A DNA stretch of 64,000 nucleotides, from NCBI RefSeq assembly GCF_019977355.1, contig NZ_AP024655.1, forward strand, positions 806,001 to 870,000. The letters run 5' to 3'. Shown piece by piece: positions 40,056 through 49,284 of this stretch. The notes under the pieces were generated by a model that was not told the origin of the DNA, did no database searches, and worked only from the letters and a program-made list of their open reading frames with translations. The stretch's first letter is position 1. Each line of letters opens with the position of its first letter. The position numbers were made by a program, and so were the translations under genes. This stretch comes from Arthrobacter sp. NicSoilB8. GTDB lineage: Bacteria; Actinomycetota; Actinomycetes; Actinomycetales; Micrococcaceae.

Positions 40056-40173
40056 CGCCCACCCTCGCGCAAGTCGGCCCGGGGGCGGCCATACCGCCCA
40101 CCCCCGGGCATGTCCCCCCACCCCACATGACTGCCGACGTCGAAATCGGCGCAGAAAACAAAGGCTAAAAATC

Positions 40174-41676
40174 ATGACAATCACTGACCTCGAGCGGTTC
40201 ACAGTCCGACGCTCGTCCGCGGAGCAAAGCTGCGCCAGCGTTTTGCCTCCAACGGGGCATTTCATCGGTGGATCATTCGTTCCCGGCTCCTCGACCCGGC
40301 TCATAGACGTTGTGGATCCCACCACGGAGCAGGTCATCGCGTCCGTGCAGGCCGGCACGGCCTCGGATGTGGACGTCGCGGTTGAGGCGGCCGTGGCGGC
40401 CCAGAAGTCCTGGGGCGCCACGACCCCGAAGGAACGGTCCGAGGTGCTCTCGCTGATCGCCAACATCATTGAAGCCAACCGTGAAGCATTCGAAATCATC
40501 GAGTCCGCCAACACCGGTAAACCGCGAATGGTCGCGGAAGACGATGTCTCCAGCACCATCGATACCTTCCGGTTCATGGCCGGAGCTTCCCGCACACTGA
40601 CGTCCATGGCAGGCGGCGACTACGCCACCGGACATACCTCGGTCATCCTCAGGGAACCCGTCGGCGTCGTAGGCGTCATCACGCCTTGGAACTACCCGCT
40701 ACTGATGGCTGCTTGGAAGATCGCGCCCATCCTGGCCGCCGGAAACAGCATCGTCCTCAAGCCTTCGGAACAGACTCCGCTCTCGACGCTGAAGCTGGCA
40801 GAACTTACAGCCGGACGCATCCCCGATGGAATTCTCAACGTCGTGACGGGACAAGGCCGAACCGTTGGGCAGCGGCTCTCCGAGCACCCTGATGTCGCCC
40901 TCATTGCGTTGACGGGAAGCGTCGTCAGCGGACAGGCAGTGGCAGAGACCGCGGCCAAATCCGTCAAGCGCGTCCACCTCGAACTCGGCGGCAAGGCCCC
41001 TGTTGTTGTCTTCCCCGACGCGGACCTCCGCGCGGCCGCCGCCGGTGTGCGAAACGCCGGCTTCTGGAATGCCGGCCAGGACTGTGGCGCTGCGTGCCGC
41101 GTGCTGGTCCACGAATCGGTGGCTGAGGAGTTCGCCGAGCATCTGGTGCGGGAAGTCGGCACGCTCGTCGTCGGCGCCCCGGGTGCAGGGGACGAGGTGG
41201 AAATCGGTCCCATGATTTCGCGGCCGCACTTCGAACGCGTAAAGGAATCGCTTGCCGAGGCAAAGGCCGCGGGTCTTCAGGTGGCCATCGGTGGCTCGGC
41301 CTTGGAAGGTCCCGGCTACTTCATTGAACCCACAGTGATCAGCAACGTACCGGCCGGGGCCCACATTGCCACTCACGAAATCTTTGGTCCCGTCGTCACC
41401 GTCGAGTCCTTCAGCTCCACCGAAGAGGCCATTACCCGGGCCAACGAGAGCCCCTACGGCCTTTCTGCCTCGGTATGGACGCGGGATTCGAGCCTCTCGC
41501 TCAGCGTTCCGAAGCAACTCGATTTCGGCACCGTCTGGGTCAATTCACACCTGGTCTTGGCTTGTGAGGTTCCGTGGGGCGGATTCAAAGGATCCGGCTA
41601 TGGCCGCGACCTCTCGCTGTATGCCTTGGACGATTACTCCCGGACCAAGCACGTCATGATCAACCACAGCGCGTGA
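40174..41676 (+). CDS. Aldehyde dehydrogenase, gamma-aminobutyraldehyde (PatD) type
   Basis: A 500-residue NAD(P)-dependent aldehyde dehydrogenase. ATG 40174 follows AAAGG; the frame is open further upstream but the sequence there is Pro/Arg-rich and not protein-like. Active-site residues are Glu270 (LELGGKAPVV) and Cys304 in GQDCGAACR. That motif is close to the GQDCTAACR of E. coli aminobutyraldehyde dehydrogenase and unlike most other subfamilies. PWNYPLLMAAWKIAPILAAGN and the NAD fold GSVVSGQAVAETA are also present. In context it may oxidise 4-aminobutanal or 4-guanidinobutanal to the acid. It lies in the operon after the permease. Confidence 0.88.
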   Translation: MTITDLERFTVRRSSAEQSCASVLPPTGHFIGGSFVPGSSTRLIDVVDPTTEQVIASVQAGTASDVDVAVEAAVAAQKSWGATTPKERSEVLSLIANIIEANREAFEIIESANTGKPRMVAEDDVSSTIDTFRFMAGASRTLTSMAGGDYATGHTSVILREPVGVVGVITPWNYPLLMAAWKIAPILAAGNSIVLKPSEQTPLSTLKLAELTAGRIPDGILNVVTGQGRTVGQRLSEHPDVALIALTGSVVSGQAVAETAAKSVKRVHLELGGKAPVVVFPDADLRAAAAGVRNAGFWNAGQDCGAACRVLVHESVAEEFAEHLVREVGTLVVGAPGAGDEVEIGPMISRPHFERVKESLAEAKAAGLQVAIGGSALEGPGYFIEPTVISNVPAGAHIATHEIFGPVVTVESFSSTEEAITRANESPYGLSASVWTRDSSLSLSVPKQLDFGTVWVNSHLVLACEVPWGGFKGSGYGRDLSLYALDDYSRTKHVMINHSA

Positions 41677-41704
41677 GCGTTGAGACCAGCATCGGAGCTC
41701 AGCA

Positions 41705-43000
41705 ATGACCACCACGAATCATCCCCACGCCGCGTCGTCGGCACGCGCCGCAACCCCGTCCGCTCCCTTCGGGACAGACGTAACGTGGACCAACTGGGGC
41801 GGAAACCAGAGCGCCACGCCGGCCTTCACGGTCCGGCCGCGGACTGAACAGGAAGCGCTCGACGCCGTCCGGTTCGCCATCCGCGAAGGCCTGCCAGTCC
41901 GCGCAGTCGGCTCAGGACATTCCTCCTCTCCGCTTGTTCAGACGGGCGGCGTCCTGATGGACATGTCCGCACTCTCGGCAATCACCGGGACCGACACTGT
42001 GCGGCGTCGCGCGAGGGCCCTGGCGGGCACCACCATCAGCGCTTTTGGCGATCCGCTGTGGGAGCAGGGGCTGGCACTGGGCAACCAGGGCGACATCGAT
42101 AAGCAGCAGATCGCCGGGGCGCTCTCGACCAGCACCCACGGCTCCGGAAAGGATCTGGGCAGCTTTTCATCAAACCTGCGTTGGGTCAGGCTGATCAACG
42201 GTTACGGCGAAATCGTCGAAATTGGTGAAGGGCAGCTCCGCGAACTCAAGGCCGCCCAGGTCGCCTTGGGGACGCTCGGAATCTTCCTGGAGGTCGAACT
42301 GGCGGTAGCGGACCGCTATTACCTGCAGGAGGAGATTACGTATCCCACGTGGGCGGAGACCGCGGCAACCTGGCAGGCCGACATCGACGCGAACAGGCAC
42401 TACTCGTTCCTCTGGTGCCCGGACGACGATTCATGCGAGCTCCTGGACCTACCCGGTTCGCCGAGCCAGAAGATGGCGAACCGCAGCTACACCAAGCGGT
42501 ACAACATTGCCCCGATCCAGGACGAGCATGAAATTTCGCGCACGGAGGGTGCCCGGCTGGACCGGTCTTACCGCATCTACCCGGGCGGATTCACCACACA
42601 GTTCCATGAACTCGAGTACTTCGTTCCCAGCCAGCACGGCCTGGAGGCCGTCGAGGCTGTCCAGGAGCTGATCCGCACCAAGCATCCCGACCAGAAGTAC
42701 CCCGTTGAGGTCCGCTGGGTGAAAGCCGACGAAGGTTACATGTCCCAGTTCCAGGGACGGGACACCACCGTCATTACCCTGACCACCCAACCTGGAACTG
42801 ACTACTGGCCTTTCTTCCGGGATGCAGACGCGCTGCTTCAGGAATTCGAGCCGCGTGCGCACTGGGGAAAGATCCATTTCATGACGAGGAGCCGCTTGGA
42901 GCGTCTCTACCCGGAGATTGACACCTTCATCCAGGTGCGCCGGGAGTTCGACCCCCGCGGAATATTCCTTAACGACCACACTCGTGCGCTCGTTGGCTAA
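41705..43000 (+). CDS. FAD-linked sugar-1,4-lactone oxidase-like protein
   Basis: A 431-residue flavoprotein of the L-gulono/D-arabinono-1,4-lactone oxidase group. GGAG lies 7 bases before the ATG. The FAD-binding part has VRAVGSGHSSSPLVQTGGV, whose His is the usual covalent FAD site in this family, and ALSTSTHGSG. The substrate domain has the near-terminal RAHWGKIHF and EFDPRGIFLNDHTR typical of the family. It should oxidise a sugar lactone or polyol with O2 or a dehydrogenase partner. Its place in a guanidino/nitrogen cluster is unusual and suggests a sugar- or polyol-like substrate. It starts 28 bases after the ALDH stop. Confidence 0.85.
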   Translation: MTTTNHPHAASSARAATPSAPFGTDVTWTNWGGNQSATPAFTVRPRTEQEALDAVRFAIREGLPVRAVGSGHSSSPLVQTGGVLMDMSALSAITGTDTVRRRARALAGTTISAFGDPLWEQGLALGNQGDIDKQQIAGALSTSTHGSGKDLGSFSSNLRWVRLINGYGEIVEIGEGQLRELKAAQVALGTLGIFLEVELAVADRYYLQEEITYPTWAETAATWQADIDANRHYSFLWCPDDDSCELLDLPGSPSQKMANRSYTKRYNIAPIQDEHEISRTEGARLDRSYRIYPGGFTTQFHELEYFVPSQHGLEAVEAVQELIRTKHPDQKYPVEVRWVKADEGYMSQFQGRDTTVITLTTQPGTDYWPFFRDADALLQEFEPRAHWGKIHFMTRSRLERLYPEIDTFIQVRREFDPRGIFLNDHTRALVG

Positions 43001-43100
43001 ATCAGCCAGCTAGGCTAAATCGGCAATTCCGGCGTATGCCCCCGAATCGTGACCGGGGGCATACTGCCCACCCTGGCACAATCAATGGGGAAGAGAAGAC

Positions 43101-43859
43101 ATGAGCCATTTTCAGGACAAGACCTACCTTGTCACCGGAGCCAGCTCCGGCATCGGTCTCGCGACCACCAGGGCCCTCCTGGCGCAAGGGGCAAAGGTTG
43201 CAGCAGTAGGGCTCCCGGACCGTCTGCTTGATGACGCAAAACGCCAACTGTCGGGCGCCGTGATCTTCATCGAAGCTGACGTCTCTGAGTCCCAGCAGGT
43301 CGATAGCGCCTTCGCCCGGGCGGAAACAGAACTCGGCCCCCTGAGCGGGGCCTTCAACGCCGCGGGAATTTCCAGCGTTGCGCCCATCGCCGAAACGTCC
43401 GACAAACTGTGGCAGAGACTGATCCAGGTGAACTTGACCGGCACTTTCCACTTCGCCAGGGCAGCGGCGCGAACGCTCTCATCCAACGGCGGGGGCTCGC
43501 TCGTCTGCACTGCCAGCGAACTATCACTCGTCGGCCAGGCCGGCTACAGCGCATACACCGCGACCAAGGGCGGCGTCCTGTCGATGGTGCGGTCCTTGGC
43601 CGCCGAACTTGCACCTGCCGGCGTCCGGGTCAACGCGCTGTCGCCGGGCACGACAGATACTCCGATGCTTGCGGCCGAGTTCGCGAACGAAGAAGAACGC
43701 GCCAGGGACGAAGCGTCCGTGCCTCTTGGCCGATTCGCCCTGCCGGAGGAGATTGCGGCCGCGGCGCTGTGGCTGTTGGGCCCCGATTCCTCATATGTCA
43801 CGGGAACAAACCTTGTTGTCGACGGTGGTCGAACCACGACGTTCCCCCTCGGACACTGA
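43101..43859 (+). CDS. Short-chain dehydrogenase/reductase
   Basis: A classical SDR of 252 residues. The cofactor loop is TGASSGIGLA, the structural motif is FNAAGIS, and catalytic Ser and YSAYTATKGG (Tyr, Lys) are in place. The C-terminal NALSPGTTDTPM and VTGTNLVVDGGRTTTFPLGH are standard. The absence of an Arg/Lys-rich cofactor loop and the presence of an acidic residue after the second strand (EADVSES) fit NAD. The substrate, probably an alcohol or sugar-like intermediate, is unknown. It lies in the same direction as its neighbours with a 100-base gap before it. Confidence 0.88.
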   Translation: MSHFQDKTYLVTGASSGIGLATTRALLAQGAKVAAVGLPDRLLDDAKRQLSGAVIFIEADVSESQQVDSAFARAETELGPLSGAFNAAGISSVAPIAETSDKLWQRLIQVNLTGTFHFARAAARTLSSNGGGSLVCTASELSLVGQAGYSAYTATKGGVLSMVRSLAAELAPAGVRVNALSPGTTDTPMLAAEFANEEERARDEASVPLGRFALPEEIAAAALWLLGPDSSYVTGTNLVVDGGRTTTFPLGH

Positions 43860-43891
43860 CATCTATCACTCGCGCTGAAAGGCAAAATCAC

Positions 43892-44815
43892 ATGAGCTCT
43901 GTCCTGGTCACAGGTGGTGCCGGATTCACTGGCCGCCACATCATCAACGAACTTGCCGACGCCGGCCATCAGACTGTCAGCTACAACCGGGATTTCCTCG
44001 AGGCTCCACGCCCCGATGTGGTTTCCATTCAGGGCGAACTGTTTGATATCCCTCGCCTCCTCGAAGTATTCAAGGAGCACGACATTGACACCATCGTCCA
44101 TACCGCCGCGATATCCCACCCGACCTATTCTTTGAGCTTTCCCCTGGCGACGTTTGCAGCCAACGTCGAGGGAACAGTGGCGGTTTTCGAGGCAGCACGA
44201 CTCCACGGCGTCAAACGGATCATCAACTTCTCTTCCGAGTGCGTGTACGGAAAGACCTCAGCACCGGTCGTTCTCGAATCGGAGCCGGTAAATCCCACGA
44301 CGCCCTACGCCGTGACGAAGGTTACCGGGGAATGGCTCGGCCAGGTCTACGGCGACAGGTATGGAATCGACGTCATCTCCCTGCGCATCGGCCAAGTTTA
44401 CGGACCCGGAAACCGCATGGATGAAGTCCTGCGGGATATCATGCGCGGCGTAGTCCGTGACGGTTCATTCTCACAGGACCACGGGGCCGATCACCGCTAT
44501 AACCTGGTCTACGTCCGCGACGTCGCTCTTGCCATACTGGCGGCAGTCCAGGCACCGCAAACAGCCTCGGCCAGGCCCCTGGCCTACAACATCTCCGGCA
44601 GCGAGTACTGGACACTCAGTGACGTAGTCAAAGAAGTTCGAATGGCATTCCCGGACGCCACCGTGGAGATCGGTCCCGGGACGGATCCAACCTTGGACCT
44701 GCAGGGCCACTTCAGCATCGCTTCCGCTGGCGCGGATCTGGGCTACGAATCGGCCTGGCCCCTGCAGCGGGCCCTCGGCGACTACGCCGACTGGCTCTCC
44801 ACTCATGACTTCTGA
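43892..44815 (+). CDS. NAD(P)-dependent epimerase/dehydratase
   Basis: An extended SDR of 307 residues; ATG 43892 has GAAAGG 9 bases before it. The Rossmann loop is VTGGAGFTGRHI, and the catalytic pair is in YAVTK; INFSSECVYG and VISLRIGQVYGPGNRM match the NAD-sugar epimerase pattern. It probably works on a sugar or sugar-like acid rather than a nucleotide sugar, given the catabolic context, but that is inference. It starts 33 bases after the SDR stop. Confidence 0.87.
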   Translation: MSSVLVTGGAGFTGRHIINELADAGHQTVSYNRDFLEAPRPDVVSIQGELFDIPRLLEVFKEHDIDTIVHTAAISHPTYSLSFPLATFAANVEGTVAVFEAARLHGVKRIINFSSECVYGKTSAPVVLESEPVNPTTPYAVTKVTGEWLGQVYGDRYGIDVISLRIGQVYGPGNRMDEVLRDIMRGVVRDGSFSQDHGADHRYNLVYVRDVALAILAAVQAPQTASARPLAYNISGSEYWTLSDVVKEVRMAFPDATVEIGPGTDPTLDLQGHFSIASAGADLGYESAWPLQRALGDYADWLSTHDF

Positions 44816-44854
44816 GCCTGTTCTTCTGACCCATTTCTTCTGATAGGGGCAATC

Positions 44855-45733
44855 ATGACATTTAATAAGAGCGGCTGGAGGCAGGGGGCGGCGTGCGTTG
44901 CCGCGCTGACGTTCGACGTCGACGCCGAGTCCCCCATCCTGGCCGCCGGCCGCCGCCATGCCGACAATGCAATGGCGATGACTCACCAGGCGTTCGGACC
45001 CAAGGTGGGTGTTCCGCGGATTCTCCAAATGTTGAAAGACGTGCAGCAGCCGGCGACATTCTTTATTCCAGGCGTAACCGCGGAATGGTATCCCCACATG
45101 GTTGAGCAGGTCCTGGAAGCCGGTCATGAGATCGCGCACCACTCACACACTCACCGCACGGCGGTGAGCATGAGTTTCGACGACGAGCGCGCTGACTTCG
45201 ATCTGGCGCTTTCCGCGCTCGGGCGCTTCGGCATTTCTCCAAAAGGGCATCGCGCCGCAATGTGGGAGCCCTCGTGGCAGACTCCGTCGCTGGTGGCTGA
45301 GTATGGGCTGAAATACGATTCCAGCCTGATGGATGCGGACATCCCGTATCTCATTGAAACGCCCGCGGGGACGGTTGCGGAGCTCCCCCCGCATTGGAGC
45401 CTGGACGACTGGGAGCAGTATGCCTTCCTTCCGGAACCCAAGATCGGTGGAATCATCCAGTCGCCACTGGTCGTGGCGGACATGTGGATTCACGAGATCG
45501 ACGCAATGCGACGCCATGGCGCGCTTTTCATGCTCACGTGCCACCCTTTCCTCACTGGGCGGGCAGGACGGCTGGAGGCGCTGCGGACGGTTATCGAAAC
45601 TGCGCTGGAACGAGGCGACGTCCGCTTCTCGACGTGCGAAGCGCTCGCGGAAGCGGCACTCGATGACCCTGCATTGATCGCCGAGCCCCTCAATCCAGTG
45701 ACAGCGTCCGCGGAGCTGTATCCGCACTACTGA
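44855..45733 (+). CDS. Polysaccharide-deacetylase-family hydrolase (PuuE/PgdA-like)
   Basis: A 292-residue NodB-fold metallohydrolase without a signal peptide. Metal/catalytic motifs are ALTFDVDAES (Asp pair), HHSHTHR (two His) and a late FMLTCHPFLTGR. Cytoplasmic members include allantoinase PuuE and related amidohydrolases, which fits the NCS1/PucR context better than cell-wall deacetylation. It is the last gene of the run that starts at 43101. Its stop TGA lies inside the first of three 31-bp repeats. Confidence 0.82.
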   Translation: MTFNKSGWRQGAACVAALTFDVDAESPILAAGRRHADNAMAMTHQAFGPKVGVPRILQMLKDVQQPATFFIPGVTAEWYPHMVEQVLEAGHEIAHHSHTHRTAVSMSFDDERADFDLALSALGRFGISPKGHRAAMWEPSWQTPSLVAEYGLKYDSSLMDADIPYLIETPAGTVAELPPHWSLDDWEQYAFLPEPKIGGIIQSPLVVADMWIHEIDAMRRHGALFMLTCHPFLTGRAGRLEALRTVIETALERGDVRFSTCEALAEAALDDPALIAEPLNPVTASAELYPHY

Positions 45734-45821
45734 GCGCCGGACTGCTGAACCCGGCGCCAACTGAGCGCCGGACTGCTGAATCCGGCGCCAACTGAGCGCC
45801 GGGCTGCTGAATCCGGCGACA
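45729..45821. repeat. 31-bp tandem repeat, three copies
   Basis: Units start at 45729, 45760 and 45791, each beginning ACTGAGCGCCGG. Within each unit GCGCCGGA and TCCGGCGC (or close variants) can form a hairpin around CTGCTGAA. Copies differ at one to four positions. The first unit contains the stop codon of the deacetylase gene. The array may serve as terminator or mRNA stabiliser. Confidence 0.9.
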
Positions 45822-45943
45822 TGGCGAAAATTTATGACCCCAAAACACAACAGCCCTAGGGCGAAGCCCTTGGCCGCCCATCAGCCACGCCCGCCGCGCG
45901 TTGTGAAGCTTCCCCCTAAGACCGACCCAGCGAAAGAAGGCTC

Positions 45944-47452
45944 ATGGCAATGAACTCCCCGTCCCAGCTGTTGTCGGACGCCTCTGGTCCAACACAGACG
46001 CCTAATCCTGAATCCCTCCAACTGAAACGGGAGATGGGGTTCTGGTCCTCCTTCTCGTTGGCGTTCGCATTCATGTCGCCAATCATCGGCTTGTACGGAG
46101 TATTTGGCTTGGCCCTGATGGCCGCAGGCCCGGCCTTCTGGTGGGGGTTGTTGGTGGTCCTCCTAGGCCAGGCCCTGGTAGCAGCCGTGCTTGCCGAACT
46201 CGCTTCACGATGGCCCGTTGCCGGCGGGGTCTGCCTCTGGTCCAGGTCCCTTCTCGGACACACCTACAGCTGGTACGCAGGGTGGGCCTACATCTGGACG
46301 CTCATCATCACAGTTGCCGCCGTGGCCTTCGGCGGTGGCACATTTCTTGCCTCATTGCTCGGCATTGAGCAGCCTGACACCACAACGAAAATCGTGCTGG
46401 GCGCCGTCATCTTGTTGATAAGTACTATCGCCAACTCTGCCGGAAGGAAATGGCTGAGTCTGCTAGTGACTGTGAGCATCGTGTGTGAGGTCATCGCCAG
46501 CCTGGGAGTCGGGTTGGTACTGATCATCTTCCATCGCCGAAATTCCCTGAGCACGATTCTGGACGCTTTCGGATCCGCACCCGACACAACCGCATATGTC
46601 TTTGGGCCTTTCCTTGCCGCGGTGGCAATCATCGGTTGGTCGTTTGTGGGATTCGAAAGTGCGGGCGCAATTGCCGAGGAAGTCCGATCTCCCGAACGCA
46701 AAGTTCCGAGGGCAGTACTTACGTCTCTGATCACGGTGGCATCTGTCATTACGTTTTCTTGCCTGGCCCTGCTCCTCGCAATCCCGGATATTGGCGCCGC
46801 CATGTCGGGGGCCGACCCGGACCCGATTACGACAACCCTCACTGCCAATCTCGGCGAGGGCGTCACCAAACCCCTCCTGGTGGCCATCGTCCTGGGATTC
46901 ATCGCCGGGACGGTGGCACTGCAGGCGGCCGTATCTCGATCGGTTTTCGCGTTCGCCAGGCTGGATGCCCTACCTGCGGCCAAGATCCTGAGGCGTCTCA
47001 GCAAGACCGACCGACTGCCCATCAACGCCCTCTTAGTCTCCGCGGTCGCTTCAATGATTGTTCTGGCCCTGTCGGCATCACAGGTGTACGGCGCCCTCGT
47101 TGCCTTCGCGACGGCGGGCTTCTACGTGGCTTTCATCTTTCCAGTGCTGGCCGCGCTGGTAGTACGGCTGAAGGGAGAGTGGAATGCCGGACCCTTCAGC
47201 CTGGGAGTTCTTGGCCCAGTAGTGAACGTGGCCGCATTGCTGTGGTTGGGTTTTGAGATCGTCAATATCGCATGGCCGCGCCAACCGGAAGCGCCCTGGT
47301 ACCAGAACTACGCAGTGACTGTGGTCTTCGTGCTCCTTGGCCTGGCGGGATTTGCGGTGGAGAGACGCCTGCGTCGACGCAATAGCGACGCCCACTTGGC
47401 GACAGAGACAGAGACAGATCCGGAGCCGGAACTGGTGAAAGTCGCGCCGTGA
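45944..47452 (+). CDS. APC-superfamily amino acid/amine permease
   Basis: A 502-residue transporter with about 12 membrane segments. The start (ATG 45944, with a second ATG two codons later) follows GAAAGAAGG. The family blocks are LKREMGFWSSFSLAFAFMSPIIGLYGVFG, VLAELASRWPVAGG and GFESAGAIAEEVRSPERKVPRAVL. It resembles the amino-acid/GABA/choline (ACT) branch and may import a polyamine or amino-acid product linked to the upstream pathway. The C-terminus is acidic and hydrophilic. A terminator-like hairpin follows. Confidence 0.87.
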   Translation: MAMNSPSQLLSDASGPTQTPNPESLQLKREMGFWSSFSLAFAFMSPIIGLYGVFGLALMAAGPAFWWGLLVVLLGQALVAAVLAELASRWPVAGGVCLWSRSLLGHTYSWYAGWAYIWTLIITVAAVAFGGGTFLASLLGIEQPDTTTKIVLGAVILLISTIANSAGRKWLSLLVTVSIVCEVIASLGVGLVLIIFHRRNSLSTILDAFGSAPDTTAYVFGPFLAAVAIIGWSFVGFESAGAIAEEVRSPERKVPRAVLTSLITVASVITFSCLALLLAIPDIGAAMSGADPDPITTTLTANLGEGVTKPLLVAIVLGFIAGTVALQAAVSRSVFAFARLDALPAAKILRRLSKTDRLPINALLVSAVASMIVLALSASQVYGALVAFATAGFYVAFIFPVLAALVVRLKGEWNAGPFSLGVLGPVVNVAALLWLGFEIVNIAWPRQPEAPWYQNYAVTVVFVLLGLAGFAVERRLRRRNSDAHLATETETDPEPELVKVAP

Positions 47453-47493
47453 ACGCCGCCAAACAAAAAGCGGGCCAATAGTCCCAATCATAA

Positions 47494-47538
47494 AATGAGA
47501 GGCCTCGTGAACATTTTGACCATCGGGGCCTTTCATTT
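47494..47538 (+). terminator. Terminator-like hairpin after the APC permease
   Basis: AATGAGAGGCCTCG pairs with CGGGGCCTTTCATT (with G-U pairs) across a loop of about 15 bases; the right arm is followed by T-rich bases. It lies 42 bases after the stop. The remaining bases up to 47744 show no gene. Confidence 0.55.
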
Positions 47539-47744
47539 ATCTGCGTCGCACGTACCGGTAGTTGCACCGCTTCCCATATGCACGAATAAGCGCCTTTGCC
47601 TATGTCGGCAATCTGCGCGCTGATGAATCACGCCAGTCAGAACCACTAAACCACCGAAAACTCGGTGCCCAATAATGACCATCTACAAGACGATTTGAAC
47701 GGAACTACGTCCGCCACAACCGAAACGACCAAAGGATCTGTGCC

Positions 47745-49244
47745 ATGACCACATACAAGCCAATCGGCCCCGGCAGTGCCGAGCGTACCAACACCGAAGT
47801 CCATCTCGGAGACTACGAAGCGTCACTTCAGCCGATTCCGGAGGCGGCTCGCACTCGAAAAGTCTCGGGACAATTCTGGATTTGGGCCGGCGCCAACCTC
47901 GCGCCAATCAACTGGGTCCTCGGGGCTTTGGGCATTCACCTGGGCCTCGGGCTCGCTGACACTATTTTGGTTCTGGTACTGGGGAACCTGATCGGCATGC
48001 TGTTGTTCGGTTGTTTTGTGTTACTCGGTCAGAAGACGGGGGCGACGGCCATGGTGCAGTCCCGGGCCGCCTTCGGCCGCCGCGGAAACTACATTCCTGC
48101 GGGAATGCAAGCCCTCCTCGTCATCGGCTGGTGCGCAGTGAATACGTGGGTCATTTTGGATCTGGTGATGGCCCTGTTGGGCATGCTTGGTTGGGTTGAT
48201 CCGGACGCACCGAACTATGCATGGAAGATTTCCGTCGCGGCAGCGATTATGGGTGCCCAAGTGGCAATCGCCTGGTTTGGGTACAAAGCCATTGCTGCTT
48301 TTGAACGCTGGACTGTGCCGCCCACGCTTGTCATCCTCGTTATCATGTCCGCGGTCGCGTGGTTGGGACTGAAGATCGACTGGGCCTATGCGGGGCCCTC
48401 CGGCCAGATTCTCGAAGGATCCGAGCGGATTGCTGCCATGAGCGCCGTCATGACTGCCATCGGCATCGGCTGGGGAATTACTTGGTTCACCTACGCCGCA
48501 GACTATTCACGATTTGTCAGTATTTCCGTACCTGGGCGGAAGGTCTACCTGGCCTCCGTGCTTGGGCAATTCATCCCGGTTGTCTGGCTTGGAATTCTGG
48601 GCGCCAGCCTCGCAACCAATAGCGGAGAGATCGATCCAGGCAAGCTCATCGTGCAGAATTTTGGGGCGTTGGCGATCCCGGTCCTCTTCATGGTTCTGCA
48701 TGGCCCGATCGCCACAAACATCCTGAATATTTACAGCTTTTCAGTGACGACGCAGGCCCTGGATATACAAATCAGCCGACGGAAGCTTAACGTCTTCGTC
48801 GGGGCACTTTCTTTTGTGGCCGTGGTCTTCTTTATTTTCCAGGATGACTTTGCATCCGTGCTTGATTCGTGGCTCGTGGGCCTGGTTGCGTGGGTTGCCG
48901 CGTGGAGCGGCGTCATGCTGGTTCACTTCTTCTGGCTGGAAAAGAAATGGCCGCGTGGCACAGACCGTCTATTTGCGGCTCCCGGGTCAAACAGGCTGCC
49001 CTCTGTGAACTGGGCCGGAATTACTTCCCTTGTGCTCGGGGTTTTCGCCACATGGCTATTCATGTACGGACTGGTGCCTCAGATGCAGGGGCCCATAGCC
49101 ACGGCACTTGGCGGGTGGGACCTCTCCTGGCTGGCCGGGGGACTGACTAGTGCTGCCAGCTACGCGCTGCTGGGGCGCCGAGCTCACCAAAGGTCCGACA
49201 TTGACTCGCATCGCATCGAAGAACTGAAGGTGCAGCAAAACTGA
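47745..49244 (+). CDS. NCS1-family permease, second copy
   Basis: A 499-residue NCS1 transporter, clearly different from the first copy. It has RKVSGQFWIWAGANLAPINWVLGALG, then QKTGATAMVQSRAAFGRRGNY and TWFTYAADYSRFVS at the usual places, and about 12 membrane segments. The N-terminal MTTYKPIGPGSAERT closely resembles the start of the ureohydrolase (MTTHKPIGP), down to the DNA around the start codon. Transported compound unknown, probably a nucleobase or hydantoin-like molecule. It is a single gene at the edge of the PucR cluster, converging on the L,D-transpeptidase gene. Confidence 0.87.
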   Translation: MTTYKPIGPGSAERTNTEVHLGDYEASLQPIPEAARTRKVSGQFWIWAGANLAPINWVLGALGIHLGLGLADTILVLVLGNLIGMLLFGCFVLLGQKTGATAMVQSRAAFGRRGNYIPAGMQALLVIGWCAVNTWVILDLVMALLGMLGWVDPDAPNYAWKISVAAAIMGAQVAIAWFGYKAIAAFERWTVPPTLVILVIMSAVAWLGLKIDWAYAGPSGQILEGSERIAAMSAVMTAIGIGWGITWFTYAADYSRFVSISVPGRKVYLASVLGQFIPVVWLGILGASLATNSGEIDPGKLIVQNFGALAIPVLFMVLHGPIATNILNIYSFSVTTQALDIQISRRKLNVFVGALSFVAVVFFIFQDDFASVLDSWLVGLVAWVAAWSGVMLVHFFWLEKKWPRGTDRLFAAPGSNRLPSVNWAGITSLVLGVFATWLFMYGLVPQMQGPIATALGGWDLSWLAGGLTSAASYALLGRRAHQRSDIDSHRIEELKVQQN

Positions 49245-49284
49245 GCACGTCCTCGGCCCTAGTCGCCGAACCCCAGGCGGAGGG

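Noticed and set aside
40036..40173. An N-terminal extension of the aldehyde dehydrogenase
   Set aside because: The frame is open but reads as Pro/Arg/His-rich non-coding sequence; ATG 40174 with AAAGG gives the normal family length.
47570..47595. A third PucR-type operator before the second NCS1 permease (CCCATATGCACG)
   Set aside because: Only the central CATATG matches; the arms are not palindromic.
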